Assembly: GCA_945827465.1 (NCBI GenBank)
Contig: CALZOH010000003.1
Location: 1 to 31,895, forward strand
Direction of reading: 5' to 3'
DNA length: 31,895 bases
Source of the DNA: an uncultured Prevotellaceae bacterium
GTDB lineage: Bacteria > Bacteroidota > Bacteroidia > Bacteroidales > Bacteroidaceae
This document shows, in pieces, positions 1 to 7,256 of the stretch (positions are counted from its first letter, which is position 1; each line of letters starts with the position of its first letter). Position numbers and translations under genes: made by a program. The notes beneath the pieces are model-generated. The model saw nothing but the letters and a program-made list of their open reading frames with translations, did not search any database and was not told the DNA's origin.

Positions 1-402
1 AACCATCGTCTGACATCATTTAACTTCAATTTGGGACTGACAGCATGGCTGGGCAATTGGACTTTGATGGCAACCATGGACAACGGTTTTCATTTTATGG
101 AGAGCGAATATGAGCCACGCAACATCTTCTCCACATATGTATCGGCATCATACAGAATAAAAAAACTCACTGCAAGCCTTTTTTGCCAAAACCCTTTCAA
201 ACGTAATGGAAAGGTGGAAGAGGTGATCTACCACAACCACCTTACCAATAAGCACAGCACAACTCGCAACAGCGACACATCCAGCGCCATAGGCATCAAG
301 TTGACTTGGACGTTGACAAAAGGACGCCAATTCAAAAGTATTGAGCGCGACACAGAACGCTTGAAGGATACCGAAACAGGAGTGGCAAAGCCTGATAAAT
401 GA
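1..402 (+). CDS. C-terminal part of an outer-membrane beta-barrel protein (5' end outside window)
   Basis: The reading frame is open from base 1 and ends at TGA 400-402, so about 133 C-terminal residues are present and the start lies upstream of the window. The visible part has alternating hydrophobic/polar segments such as FNLGLTAWLGNWTL, YVSASYRIKKLTASLFCQNP and SSAIGIKLTWTL, as expected for the last strands of an outer-membrane barrel, followed by a polar tail ending ETGVAKPDK. In Bacteroidetes this is typical of TonB-dependent receptor-like or OMP_b-brl_3 family proteins, but too little is present to choose between them. A barrel that ends with a charged tail instead of a terminal aromatic residue is slightly unusual. 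No neighbour upstream can be seen; downstream is a 603-bp gap before an unrelated-looking glycoside hydrolase gene, so operon membership is unknown. Confidence 0.55.
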   Translation, partial: NHRLTSFNFNLGLTAWLGNWTLMATMDNGFHFMESEYEPRNIFSTYVSASYRIKKLTASLFCQNPFKRNGKVEEVIYHNHLTNKHSTTRNSDTSSAIGIKLTWTLTKGRQFKSIERDTERLKDTETGVAKPDK

Positions 403-804
403 AATTGATTCATCCAATTTTTCAGAGTGGCCCAAAAATGTTCTAATTTACATCATCCCCATGTGGCAGAAGGATTTGCCACACCTAATCAGCCGCCAAC
501 AATTCAATGCCTATTGTAAGCTAACAGCCCAGTTTACCAAAGAAATTCGCAAAAAAATGTGGATGTAGCAATTAACGGCTTCGATACTGTACATTACATT
601 GTTTCCACACTGTAATAAGCAAATCCTTCCAGCGGTCTCTTGACCCACAAAACAAGTAAAATCGCAGTTATAATATTCATACTATATGCCAGTTTCGTAA
701 ATCAACGTCCAATGGACATCATCATATTTACTAATCCAATAAACCAACGGGGTAATTTCAGAAATACCAATCCAGCTTTTAACTTGTTTTAATCCAACTT
801 GCCG

Positions 805-834
805 TTGTCAATGTTAATTTGATTTATAAATTTG
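805..834 (+). promoter_or_regulatory. Bacteroidetes-type promoter for the GH2 gene
   Basis: TTG at 805-807 is followed after 19 bases by TAAATTTG at 827-834. This fits the known Bacteroidetes sigma-ABfr consensus TTTG-N19-21-TAnnTTTG. Transcription would start near 841, giving a 5' leader of about 165 bases before the GH2 start at 1006. Confidence 0.6.
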
Positions 835-839
835 CATAG

Positions 840-851
840 TTAAACGATTAA
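840..851. promoter_or_regulatory. Candidate LacI-family operator overlapping the predicted transcription start
   Basis: TTAAACGATTAA is a 12-base near-palindrome (one mismatched pair) centred on CG, the usual centre of LacI/GalR-family operators. It sits just after the -7 box at 827-834, where a bound repressor would block initiation. A LacI-family gene lies 2.7 kb downstream in the same locus. This is a position-and-shape argument only; a short AT-rich palindrome can occur by chance. Confidence 0.35.
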
Positions 852-1005
852 GTAATATAAAATGTACACTCTGTCTTCAGATATAAATTATCAAAGACAA
901 ATATGTTTGCAGAGCCTGCACCCTTTTAGCAACTCTACATCTCGCATGCAGAATTAACTATCCAATATACTTCAAAGGGCATATAATAAAGTAAAATAAA
1001 GCATC

Positions 1006-3420
1006 ATGAATATGTACAAAACATTGGTAACAATATTTTTGGCACTCGCATTTTTCGGCACTACGGAGTACTGCTATTCGCAACAAACTTCTGTAGTCAG
1101 TTTGAACGGCAACGACTGGAAACTGACATACTGGGAACAGCCGTCCAAGCCAATCCTGAACCCTAAAGAAATAAGGCAAGTAAAAGGTAAAGGCACCATA
1201 CCCTGCACCGTGCCAGGCAACGTAGAAATTGACCTGCAAGCAGCGGGTTTGATAGACGATCCTTTGATCGGGAGCAACGTGTACCAAACAAGGCTTTGGG
1301 AAGGACATCAATGGTGCTATCAGAAAAACTTCAAGGCTCCGGCATTAAAAGAGGGTCAGAAGGTAGAACTTAAATTCGGAGGCATTGACTGCCTTGCCGA
1401 AATCTGGCTCAACGGCAAGCATGTGGGTAGCACCGACAATATGCTTATACCCCACACCTTCGATGTGACGGGAATTCTAAAGTCAGGCTCGAGGAATACA
1501 CTACAGGTGATACTACAGTCATCCACTCTGGATGGCGAAAATCACCACATAGGCGCGATCAGCATGGGGAATTGCCCTTCGGAGGAATCGGTCAACCTGC
1601 GCAAGGCCCCGCATACCTTCGGATGGGATATCATGCCACGATTGGTATCGGCCGGACTGTGGAGGGATGTTGAACTACATATTTGCAATCCCGTAAGAAT
1701 CAGAGATGTCAATTACATGACCGCTAGAATAGAGGGCAATAAGGCGACCATATTCACGGACATACAAGTGACCATGCCGTTCGCTCAATATGGAAAGGCA
1801 CGTGCCGTAATACGACTGTACAGAAACGGAAAGAAGGCATTTGAATGCTCATACAGGATATACGGCCCCGCGGAACGAATTACATTCCAAGTAAACAACT
1901 GCCATCTGTGGTGGCCAAAGGGGTATGGGGAAGCTGCCCTATATGATGCGACAATGGAAGTGGTGGACGAAAATGGGAATATTCTGGACATTAATAAGAA
2001 ACGCTTGGGCATTCGCACCACTAGACTGGAGATGGACAACATCAGAACGACGGAGGATTCGCCCGGAAGATTTCAGTTTTTCGTAAACGATGTGCCCGTA
2101 TTCGTGCGCGGAACGAATTGGGTTCCGCTTGACGCACTTCATAGCCGCGACAGGCAACATCTGAACAATGCGATCGAAATGGCAGAAGATTTGAATTGCA
2201 ACATGATTCGGTGTTGGGGCGGAAACGTCTACGAAGATGACGCATTCTTTGATTTATGTGACGAAAAGGGACTAATGGTATGGCAGGATTTTTCCATGGG
2301 CTGCACCATGTACCCTCAGACACGCGCATTCTCTGACAAAGTGGAAAAAGAGGCAATATCCGTAGTAACGAGGTTGCGCAACCATCCATCACTGGTTGTA
2401 TGGGCCGGCAACAATGAGGTGGATTGTTCCAGCCACTGGTCAATGGCCCCGTTCAACATAAATCCCAACGGGGATGTCGTCAGCCGAATCGTTTTGCCAA
2501 GGGTGTTGTATGAATACGACCCCACGAGGCCTTACGTACCGAGTTCTCCATATTATTCTGAAGAGATATACAAGGCGGGATGTAATGAAAGGCTTCTATC
2601 CGAAACCCACCTGTGGGGACCAAGAGGATACTACAAGGACGCATATTATTCGGAAGCTCGGAATGCATTTGTCAGCGAGATAGGATACCATGGTTGCCCC
2701 TCGCTTGAAAGCCTAAAGAAAATGATGACTCCCGATAGCGTCTATCCATGGACGCATGATTTCCAGTGGAACGAGGAGTGGCTCACGAAATCGGTCAGGA
2801 AATTCCGGGAACTGGGACAAGACAATGCCCGCAACAATCTCATGATAAATCAAGTTCGCTATTTGTTCGGCGATGTACCCAAAAAACTCGATGACTTCAT
2901 ATTTGCCTCACAGAGCGTACAAGCGGAAGCCATGAAGTATTTCATCGAACTGTGGAGAGGCCAAAAAGGGAATGGCAGGAGCGGCATCATTTGGTGGAAT
3001 TTGAGAGATGGTTGGCCCTTGCTGTCCGATGCCGTGGTAGACTATTACAACAACAAGAAGAGGGCTTATTACTATATCAAAAACTCGCAGCACAATGTGT
3101 GCTGCATGCTGTGCGACAGCGAAAATGGATGCGACCTCTCAATTGTGAACGATACCAGGCAGGATTCCAAAGGGGATGTTATGGTTGTAGATGTCGAGAC
3201 CAACAAAGAGATATACAGCGGTAAATATGAGGTGCCTTCCAATGGTCAAATTCTGGTAGCTCACCTGCCCTTGCCCAAGGATGCAAGGGGCATATATCTG
3301 ATAACGTACAGCGTGGATGGTGAAAAATATCAGAACCACTATCTATATGGAAAGCCACCATTTGATTTGTACAGATATAGAGAACTGATCAATAAAACAA
3401 GACTATACAAGCAAATGTAG
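1006..3420 (+). CDS. Secreted glycoside hydrolase family 2, beta-mannosidase-like
   Basis: The 804-residue protein begins with an N-terminal signal peptide (hydrophobic TIFLALAFFGTTEYCYSQ), so it should act in the periplasm or at the cell surface. The order is GH2 sugar-binding jelly roll (about 30-200), immunoglobulin-like linker (about 210-330), and TIM barrel (about 340-690). The barrel contains FVRGTNWVPLD, a WAGNNE motif with Glu471 as the expected acid/base, and VSEIGYHG with Glu558 as the expected nucleophile. The N-terminal VPGNVEIDLQAAGLIDDP resembles beta-mannosidases rather than beta-galactosidases. Family knowledge says this would release terminal beta-mannose, for example from N-glycan cores or mannans; the exact linkage is inference. 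No Shine-Dalgarno is visible, which is normal in Bacteroidetes. It shares a locus with a LacI-type regulator and a fucosidase, suggesting host- or plant-glycan use. Confidence 0.85.
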   Translation: MNMYKTLVTIFLALAFFGTTEYCYSQQTSVVSLNGNDWKLTYWEQPSKPILNPKEIRQVKGKGTIPCTVPGNVEIDLQAAGLIDDPLIGSNVYQTRLWEGHQWCYQKNFKAPALKEGQKVELKFGGIDCLAEIWLNGKHVGSTDNMLIPHTFDVTGILKSGSRNTLQVILQSSTLDGENHHIGAISMGNCPSEESVNLRKAPHTFGWDIMPRLVSAGLWRDVELHICNPVRIRDVNYMTARIEGNKATIFTDIQVTMPFAQYGKARAVIRLYRNGKKAFECSYRIYGPAERITFQVNNCHLWWPKGYGEAALYDATMEVVDENGNILDINKKRLGIRTTRLEMDNIRTTEDSPGRFQFFVNDVPVFVRGTNWVPLDALHSRDRQHLNNAIEMAEDLNCNMIRCWGGNVYEDDAFFDLCDEKGLMVWQDFSMGCTMYPQTRAFSDKVEKEAISVVTRLRNHPSLVVWAGNNEVDCSSHWSMAPFNINPNGDVVSRIVLPRVLYEYDPTRPYVPSSPYYSEEIYKAGCNERLLSETHLWGPRGYYKDAYYSEARNAFVSEIGYHGCPSLESLKKMMTPDSVYPWTHDFQWNEEWLTKSVRKFRELGQDNARNNLMINQVRYLFGDVPKKLDDFIFASQSVQAEAMKYFIELWRGQKGNGRSGIIWWNLRDGWPLLSDAVVDYYNNKKRAYYYIKNSQHNVCCMLCDSENGCDLSIVNDTRQDSKGDVMVVDVETNKEIYSGKYEVPSNGQILVAHLPLPKDARGIYLITYSVDGEKYQNHYLYGKPPFDLYRYRELINKTRLYKQM

Positions 3421-3425
3421 TTAAA

Positions 3426-3572
3426 ATGATGGATATGTCGGGTGTAGATATTGGTGGAATCAAGTATGTCATTCCATACAAAGGAACAAGAGACAACGCG
3501 CTTCAAATCTGTGAATACATCGAAAACATACGAAACACTAACAGATTGGATATACCATGGGAGTATCGTTGA
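3426..3572 (+). CDS. Possible 48-residue small ORF between GH2 and lacI-type gene
   Basis: An ATG-started frame begins 5 bases after the GH2 stop and ends at TGA 3570-3572, overlapping the start of the LacI-family gene by 16 bases. It reads MMDMSGVDIGGIKYVIPYKG and continues with a charged helical-looking tail ending LDIPWEYR. The composition is protein-like and the tight packing suggests translational coupling, but I do not recognise the family. It could be a real microprotein, a leftover 3' end of an older gene, or chance. No ribosome-binding site is evident. Confidence 0.3.
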   Translation: MMDMSGVDIGGIKYVIPYKGTRDNALQICEYIENIRNTNRLDIPWEYR

Positions 3573-4585
3573 AACAAATTGCAGAAAGACTTAACTTGTC
3601 AATAGCCACAGTGTCGTGGACCTTGAACGATCTGGGGGATAAGAAGAATATTAGCCGTAAAACTCAGGAACGGGTGCGACAGTGTGCCCGTGAGATGAAT
3701 TACAAGCCCAACTTGTTGGCACGTGGACTGAATACGGGCAAGTCGAGCATATTGGGTCTGATTATACCAGATATAACAGACGCTTTCTATTCTACCATGG
3801 CGCGACGAATAGAGAAGGAAGCTGAAAGGGCCGGTTACTCTTTGATGATTTGCAATTCCGACTCCAGCCAAGCGCAAGAGGACAGAATGCTGACAATGTT
3901 TCTTTCAAAACAAGTGGATGGCATCATCATCGCACCTACCAAGCTATCAAGAAATAAAATCCTCAAGTTGCAGGAAGGCGGTTATCCCATTGTCACTTTT
4001 GACCGTGTATTCGAAGACGCAAACATCAATTCCGTGGTTGTAGATAACTTCGAGGCGAGCTACAACATCGTTAACAGTATGGTCAGACATGGAGCTCGCC
4101 ACATAGCCATCATTACCACCAACCAATACTTGTATACGATGAACCTACGTAACATGGGTTACAAAGCTGCGTTGGAAGAAAATGGGCTGCAAGTAGTAGA
4201 GTCCCTAATGGCAGATATTCCGTTTAACAACTACGAGAAAAACATTATAGATGCATTGGACTCAATCTATAGACATGAACCTAAAGTAGACGGTTTCTTC
4301 TTTACCACTCACATCTTGGCGTTAGAAGCATTCCGCTACTTTTTTGACCATCAAATCAATATCAACGACGGCTATCAACTGGGTTGCATCCATGCCATTC
4401 CGGCATTGCGCATACTATGCCCAAGTATGAGGATTGCCATGATGCCCGTAGACGAAATAGGGACAAATACAGTGAGAATCGTTACGGAGTGCATTGACAC
4501 AAAGAAACAGGGAATAAAACGAACGGTGGAAAAAGTGGTATGCAAATGTTCTTATACCGATGCTGACAACCTTGAAAATGAATAG
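3557..4585 (+). CDS. LacI/GalR-family transcriptional regulator
   Basis: The 342-residue protein is full length for this family. An N-terminal helix-turn-helix (about 1-50: SLKQIAERLNLSIATVSWTLN) is followed by the hinge YKPNLLARGL and a periplasmic-binding-protein-like sensor domain starting SSILGLIIPDI at about 60, with DGIIIAPT and VTFDRVF in the expected places. It most likely binds a palindromic operator and responds to a sugar or sugar phosphate. The gene follows the GH2 gene in the same direction and probably shares its transcript, so it may regulate the beta-mannosidase and possibly the convergent fucosidase; this is inference. The ATG at 3557 is chosen because the helix-turn-helix begins directly after it. 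In the helix-turn-helix the usual VSRALN is VSWTLN. Confidence 0.85.
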   Translation: MGVSLKQIAERLNLSIATVSWTLNDLGDKKNISRKTQERVRQCAREMNYKPNLLARGLNTGKSSILGLIIPDITDAFYSTMARRIEKEAERAGYSLMICNSDSSQAQEDRMLTMFLSKQVDGIIIAPTKLSRNKILKLQEGGYPIVTFDRVFEDANINSVVVDNFEASYNIVNSMVRHGARHIAIITTNQYLYTMNLRNMGYKAALEENGLQVVESLMADIPFNNYEKNIIDALDSIYRHEPKVDGFFFTTHILALEAFRYFFDHQININDGYQLGCIHAIPALRILCPSMRIAMMPVDEIGTNTVRIVTECIDTKKQGIKRTVEKVVCKCSYTDADNLENE

Positions 4586-4608
4586 CAATAGATCTTGGAA
4601 TTATTAAA

Positions 4609-4652
4609 CCCAAATCGGTCATTAGCGCATAACAGTCTAGTAACCGCATTGG
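4609..4652. repeat. Copy of an interspersed palindromic repeat
   Basis: CCCAAATCGGTCATTAG (4609-4625) is followed by a short centre and an imperfect inverted arm CTAGTAACCGCATTGG (4637-4652; 12 of 16 positions pair with the left arm). The same arm sequences recur at 13086-13102 and, inverted, at 13231-13247. The centre plus right arm here also resembles 13219-13247. It lies in the tail-to-tail gap between two genes, typical of REP-like elements. Confidence 0.65.
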
Positions 4653-4662
4653 TAAAGCAAAA

Positions 4663-4696
4663 GCCGGCTGCAACTCTTTAGTGAATTGCAGCCGGC
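4663..4696. terminator. Bidirectional intrinsic terminator between convergent genes
   Basis: GCCGGCTGCAA (4663-4673) and TTGCAGCCGGC (4686-4696) form a perfect 11-base-pair stem with a 12-base loop. It lies between the stops of the LacI-family gene (plus) and the fucosidase (minus). On the minus strand the stem is followed by TTTTGC; on the plus strand by CTTAAT. It probably serves both transcripts. Confidence 0.8.
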
Positions 4697-4717
4697 CTTA
4701 ATATGAAATTTGCAATA

Positions 4718-6043
4718 TTACTTTAACTCAACCTTAATGATATAATCTATTTCATCCTCCAACTTAGGCATATCAATGACGATGCCTTCGCCCTTGCGAG
4801 TCTTGTACTTGAGCGGAGTAGCATTCTGAAGAGCTGTAACAGACTTTATCTTCTGTATGATGGGCACATTGATCGCTGTGGAATCACAAGAGAAGACATG
4901 GAGATATACTGATTTGTCATTTTGGGTGGAAACGCCCCACTTCTGTTCCGGAACGATGCTGGCACCAGTTCCATAAACCGATTCACCATACTGGCGCAAC
5001 CACTGGCCCATACCCTTGAGGCGATCGAGCGAGAGATCGGGTAATGTACCATCGGCACGAGGACCGATATTCATCAACATATTAGAGCCTTTCGAGGCAC
5101 AACGCACCAAGAGATGAATCAAATCCTTCACCGACTTGTAGTTGAGATCGGCCACTTTATATCCCCACATACCATTCATGGTTTGACACATCTCAAGTGG
5201 CAAACGACCTATAACCGACTCAGACGAAAGACCGGCCTTGTTCTCACCCGGCAGATCGCGCTCAAACATCTGGAAGTCTTCACCGGGAATAGTAGCTATA
5301 TGATGATTGTTACCAACCAAACAAGCAGGCTTGATGGAATGAATGTAATCATAAAGTTCGCGCATGCGCCAATCGAATGTAGCAGACTTGCCATCGGGAT
5401 GATCCCAATAACCATCAAACCAAAGGGCTCTCACGTCACCATAGTTGGTGAGTATCTCGCGAATCTGTCCTTTCATAAAATTAAAATAGGAATTATAGTC
5501 GGGATGATCACCCTTGCGACCGGTTTTATGGCCAGTATTTCCAATCGGATAATCTTCACGAATCCAGTCAAGCAAGGAGTAGTAAACATGGAACTTTATT
5601 CCCTCTTCCTTACAAGCCTGCGACAACTCGGCCAAGACATCACGACCAAAAGGAGTTCCATCAACAATGTTGTAGTTGGATGCAGCCGTCTTAAACATTG
5701 AGAAGCCGTCGTGATGACGTGATGTGATACAAATGTAACGAGCTCCGGCATCCTTAAAAGCTTTAACCCAAGCCTTGGCATCAAAACGAGAAGGATAAAA
5801 ACCATGGGCGGCCTGCGAATACTCTTCATTGTTTAATCCGCCGGTATTGAGATACCATTCACCCTGTGCATACATGGAGTAAATACCCCAATGAAGAAAA
5901 ATACCGAAACGATCGTCTTCAAAATCCTGACGATTTTTTAAATTGGCCTCCGTGGGCACATAATCTTGGGCCATCAATGCTCCGAGTGGTAAGCAGGCGA
6001 CCAAGAACAACCATAAAAATTTAAAGATAGTCTTATTCATCAT
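4718..6043 (-). CDS. Secreted alpha-L-fucosidase, glycoside hydrolase family 29
   Basis: The 441-residue protein starts with a signal peptide (FKFLWLFLVACLPLGALMAQ). The GH29 catalytic barrel shows RFGIFLHWGIYS (about 45-56), SRHHDGFSMF (108-117) and ALWFDGYW with Asp210 as the expected nucleophile. NIGPRADGTLP near 325-335 is the usual GH29 barrel end, followed by a short beta-sandwich. The general acid is not conserved across GH29; the Glu residues in GEDFQMFERDLPGE are candidates. The family hydrolyses alpha-linked L-fucose from glycans; linkage preference cannot be read here. The length matches compact Bacteroidetes GH29 enzymes without extra carbohydrate-binding modules. It converges on the LacI-family gene and probably has its own promoter (TACCTTTG on the minus strand at 6083-6076). 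Either of the two leading Met codons may be used. Confidence 0.9.
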   Translation of the reverse strand: MMNKTIFKFLWLFLVACLPLGALMAQDYVPTEANLKNRQDFEDDRFGIFLHWGIYSMYAQGEWYLNTGGLNNEEYSQAAHGFYPSRFDAKAWVKAFKDAGARYICITSRHHDGFSMFKTAASNYNIVDGTPFGRDVLAELSQACKEEGIKFHVYYSLLDWIREDYPIGNTGHKTGRKGDHPDYNSYFNFMKGQIREILTNYGDVRALWFDGYWDHPDGKSATFDWRMRELYDYIHSIKPACLVGNNHHIATIPGEDFQMFERDLPGENKAGLSSESVIGRLPLEMCQTMNGMWGYKVADLNYKSVKDLIHLLVRCASKGSNMLMNIGPRADGTLPDLSLDRLKGMGQWLRQYGESVYGTGASIVPEQKWGVSTQNDKSVYLHVFSCDSTAINVPIIQKIKSVTALQNATPLKYKTRKGEGIVIDMPKLEDEIDYIIKVELK

Positions 6044-6075
6044 TCATTAATAATATTGAATTGTTCATTTGAACG

Positions 6076-6083
6076 CAAAGGTA
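6076..6083 (-). promoter_or_regulatory. -7 box upstream of the fucosidase gene
   Basis: Read on the minus strand, 6083-6076 is TACCTTTG, a perfect match to the Bacteroidetes -7 consensus TAnnTTTG. It lies 33 bases before the fucosidase start. No good -33 TTTG is found at the usual distance. A perfect 10-base palindrome GAAAGCTTTC lies upstream at 6114-6123 and might be a regulator site; this is weak. Confidence 0.5.
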
Positions 6084-6170
6084 AGGATTAAAACCGAGAA
6101 AAAGGCCGTAAAAGAAAGCTTTCGGAAGAATTTGTGGAATTATGGCATCGCAATAACGCACAAAAAATAG

Positions 6171-6178
6171 TATTTTTG
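6171..6178 (+). promoter_or_regulatory. -7 box of the rnpB promoter
   Basis: TATTTTTG at 6171-6178 fits TAnnTTTG and is 25 bases before the first base-paired nucleotide of the RNase P RNA. No clear -33 element is present at the expected spacing. Confidence 0.5.
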
Positions 6179-6202
6179 CCCGCGAAATAAAAGGAAGGAC
6201 AA

Positions 6203-6575
6203 GAGTCGGCCGGTTTGCCGCCGGCATCCATAAAAAGAAGTCGGAGGAAAGTCCGGGCAACATAGGGCAGTCTACTTCTTAACGGGAAGCTATTCGCGAG
6301 AGTAGGTCAAAGCAGAAGAAAATAACCGCCTCATGTCATCTTGAGGTAAGGGTGAGAAGGCGAGGTAAGAGCTCACCGGCCGAGCAGTGATGCAAGGCGC
6401 TGTGCTTGACAGACGTTGAAAGTTCAAGTATACCGGTGTTTGAGGGCGGCCCGTCCAAACTAATTAAAAGTACATCGGAGGGTAGAACGATTAAGCCTTC
6501 GGGTGACCGGAGGATCAGACAAATGGCAGACACTTTCCGCAAGGAAAGCACAGAACCCGGCTTATAGGCCGACTC
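6203..6575 (+). ncRNA. rnpB: RNase P RNA, bacterial type A
   Basis: This is the catalytic RNA of ribonuclease P, which cuts 5' leaders from pre-tRNAs. The universal P4-region sequence GAGGAAAGTCC is at 6244-6254 and its partner ACAGAACCCGGCTTA is at 6550-6564. The ends pair as helix P1: GAGTCGGCC (6203-6211) with GGCCGACTC (6567-6575). The next hairpin CCGG-CCGG near 6210-6225 fits P2/P3. A length of about 373 nt is normal for Bacteroidetes. The run of six T directly after P1 (6576-6581) would terminate transcription. A plus-strand frame beginning at 6503 overlaps the RNA and is not a valid gene start. Confidence 0.97.
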
Positions 6576-6581
6576 TTTTTT
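6567..6581 (+). terminator. Terminator at the end of rnpB
   Basis: The 3' strand of the P1 helix (GGCCGACTC, 6567-6575) is followed at once by six T residues (6576-6581). Together with the 5' strand at 6203-6211 this gives the usual stem-then-U-run end of rnpB. Confidence 0.6.
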
Positions 6582-6631
6582 CTATATGTATACAATCATC
6601 TTATAAGACACCAAAAATAACCTTTATCACC

Positions 6632-7045
6632 ATGATCCGAATCACTGCATACCGCACCACCCTGCTCTTGTTATTCTGCTTTTTCACGGTTTATTCACTT
6701 CGGGCACAAAGCGACAAAGACCGCTGGCGCTGTCGCCACGTTGTACGTGGATTGAAAATGAGCAAAGCCCTTGAAGAAAAATTCACGCCCGTCTTCTATG
6801 CCTATCTGAAAGAACTTCACGAAGCCAAGGATATTTATGACGATGTGAAAGACCGTTACCGCAACGCTATTGACAAGCGACAACTCACCCCAACGCAAGC
6901 ACAAGAATTGCTCGACAGTCATTGGAAATCGGATGAACAGGAAGTAAAGGTCAGGAAGAAGTACACCCTACTCTTCTCACAGATTGTCAAGAAACCCTAC
7001 GTTTATTATATCTTTCAACTGGCTAACGACAAAGTTCCCAAATAG
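6632..7045 (+). CDS. Small secreted helical protein of unknown function
   Basis: The start at ATG 6632 is chosen because the frame upstream runs into rnpB and because the protein then begins with a clean signal peptide (TTLLLLFCFFTVYSLRAQ). The mature part, about 115 residues, is charged and predicted helical (MSKALEEKFTPVFYAYLKEL, TPTQAQELLDSHW, EVKVRKKYTLLFSQI). The pattern of a Met/Lys-rich helix pair with LTPTQAQELL resembles the small periplasmic Spy/CpxP-like or LTXXQ-type helical proteins seen often in Bacteroidetes, which act as chaperones or stress sensors, but the LTxxQ resemblance is weak. It is transcribed in the same direction as rnpB, 50 bases after its terminator. I do not assign a function. 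Confidence 0.65.
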   Translation: MIRITAYRTTLLLLFCFFTVYSLRAQSDKDRWRCRHVVRGLKMSKALEEKFTPVFYAYLKELHEAKDIYDDVKDRYRNAIDKRQLTPTQAQELLDSHWKSDEQEVKVRKKYTLLFSQIVKKPYVYYIFQLANDKVPK

Positions 7046-7217
7046 CCGCAGAGCTGTGATAATTCTGCCTCTAAAAAGTCGAACACAAGCACTAAATTTC
7101 GAAAGAATAGTAACAGGAATGTAGCAAAACCCGTCCTCGAACACTTTTTTAGAAAGAAAAAGCCATAGAAGGCCAAAAAAACTCGACAAACAGATATAAG
7201 AAATCAAAAGTTGTTTA

Positions 7218-7225
7218 TACTTTTG
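7218..7225 (+). promoter_or_regulatory. -7 box of the recQ promoter
   Basis: TACTTTTG at 7218-7225 matches TAnnTTTG. Transcription from it would begin around 7232, after the in-frame GTG at 7227. This argues that translation starts at ATG 7257 or 7266 and not at the GTG. Confidence 0.5.
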
Positions 7226-7256
7226 TGTGCTTTCGAAAAGTAAAGTCCCCCTTCAC

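Larger units (their letters stand above)
403..1005. other. Intergenic region, no convincing gene
   Basis: This AT-rich gap of about 600 bases has no long open frame on the plus strand and no recognisable RNA gene. The only supported content is a promoter-like pair (TTG at 805-807, TAAATTTG at 827-834) and a LacI-like palindrome next to it, listed separately. The remaining 400 bases show nothing I can name; no clear terminator hairpin for the upstream barrel gene was found. Confidence 0.5.

Noticed and set aside
6503..6631. Extension of the small secreted protein into rnpB
   Set aside because: The frame crosses the 3' end and terminator of RNase P RNA; the signal peptide begins at ATG 6632.
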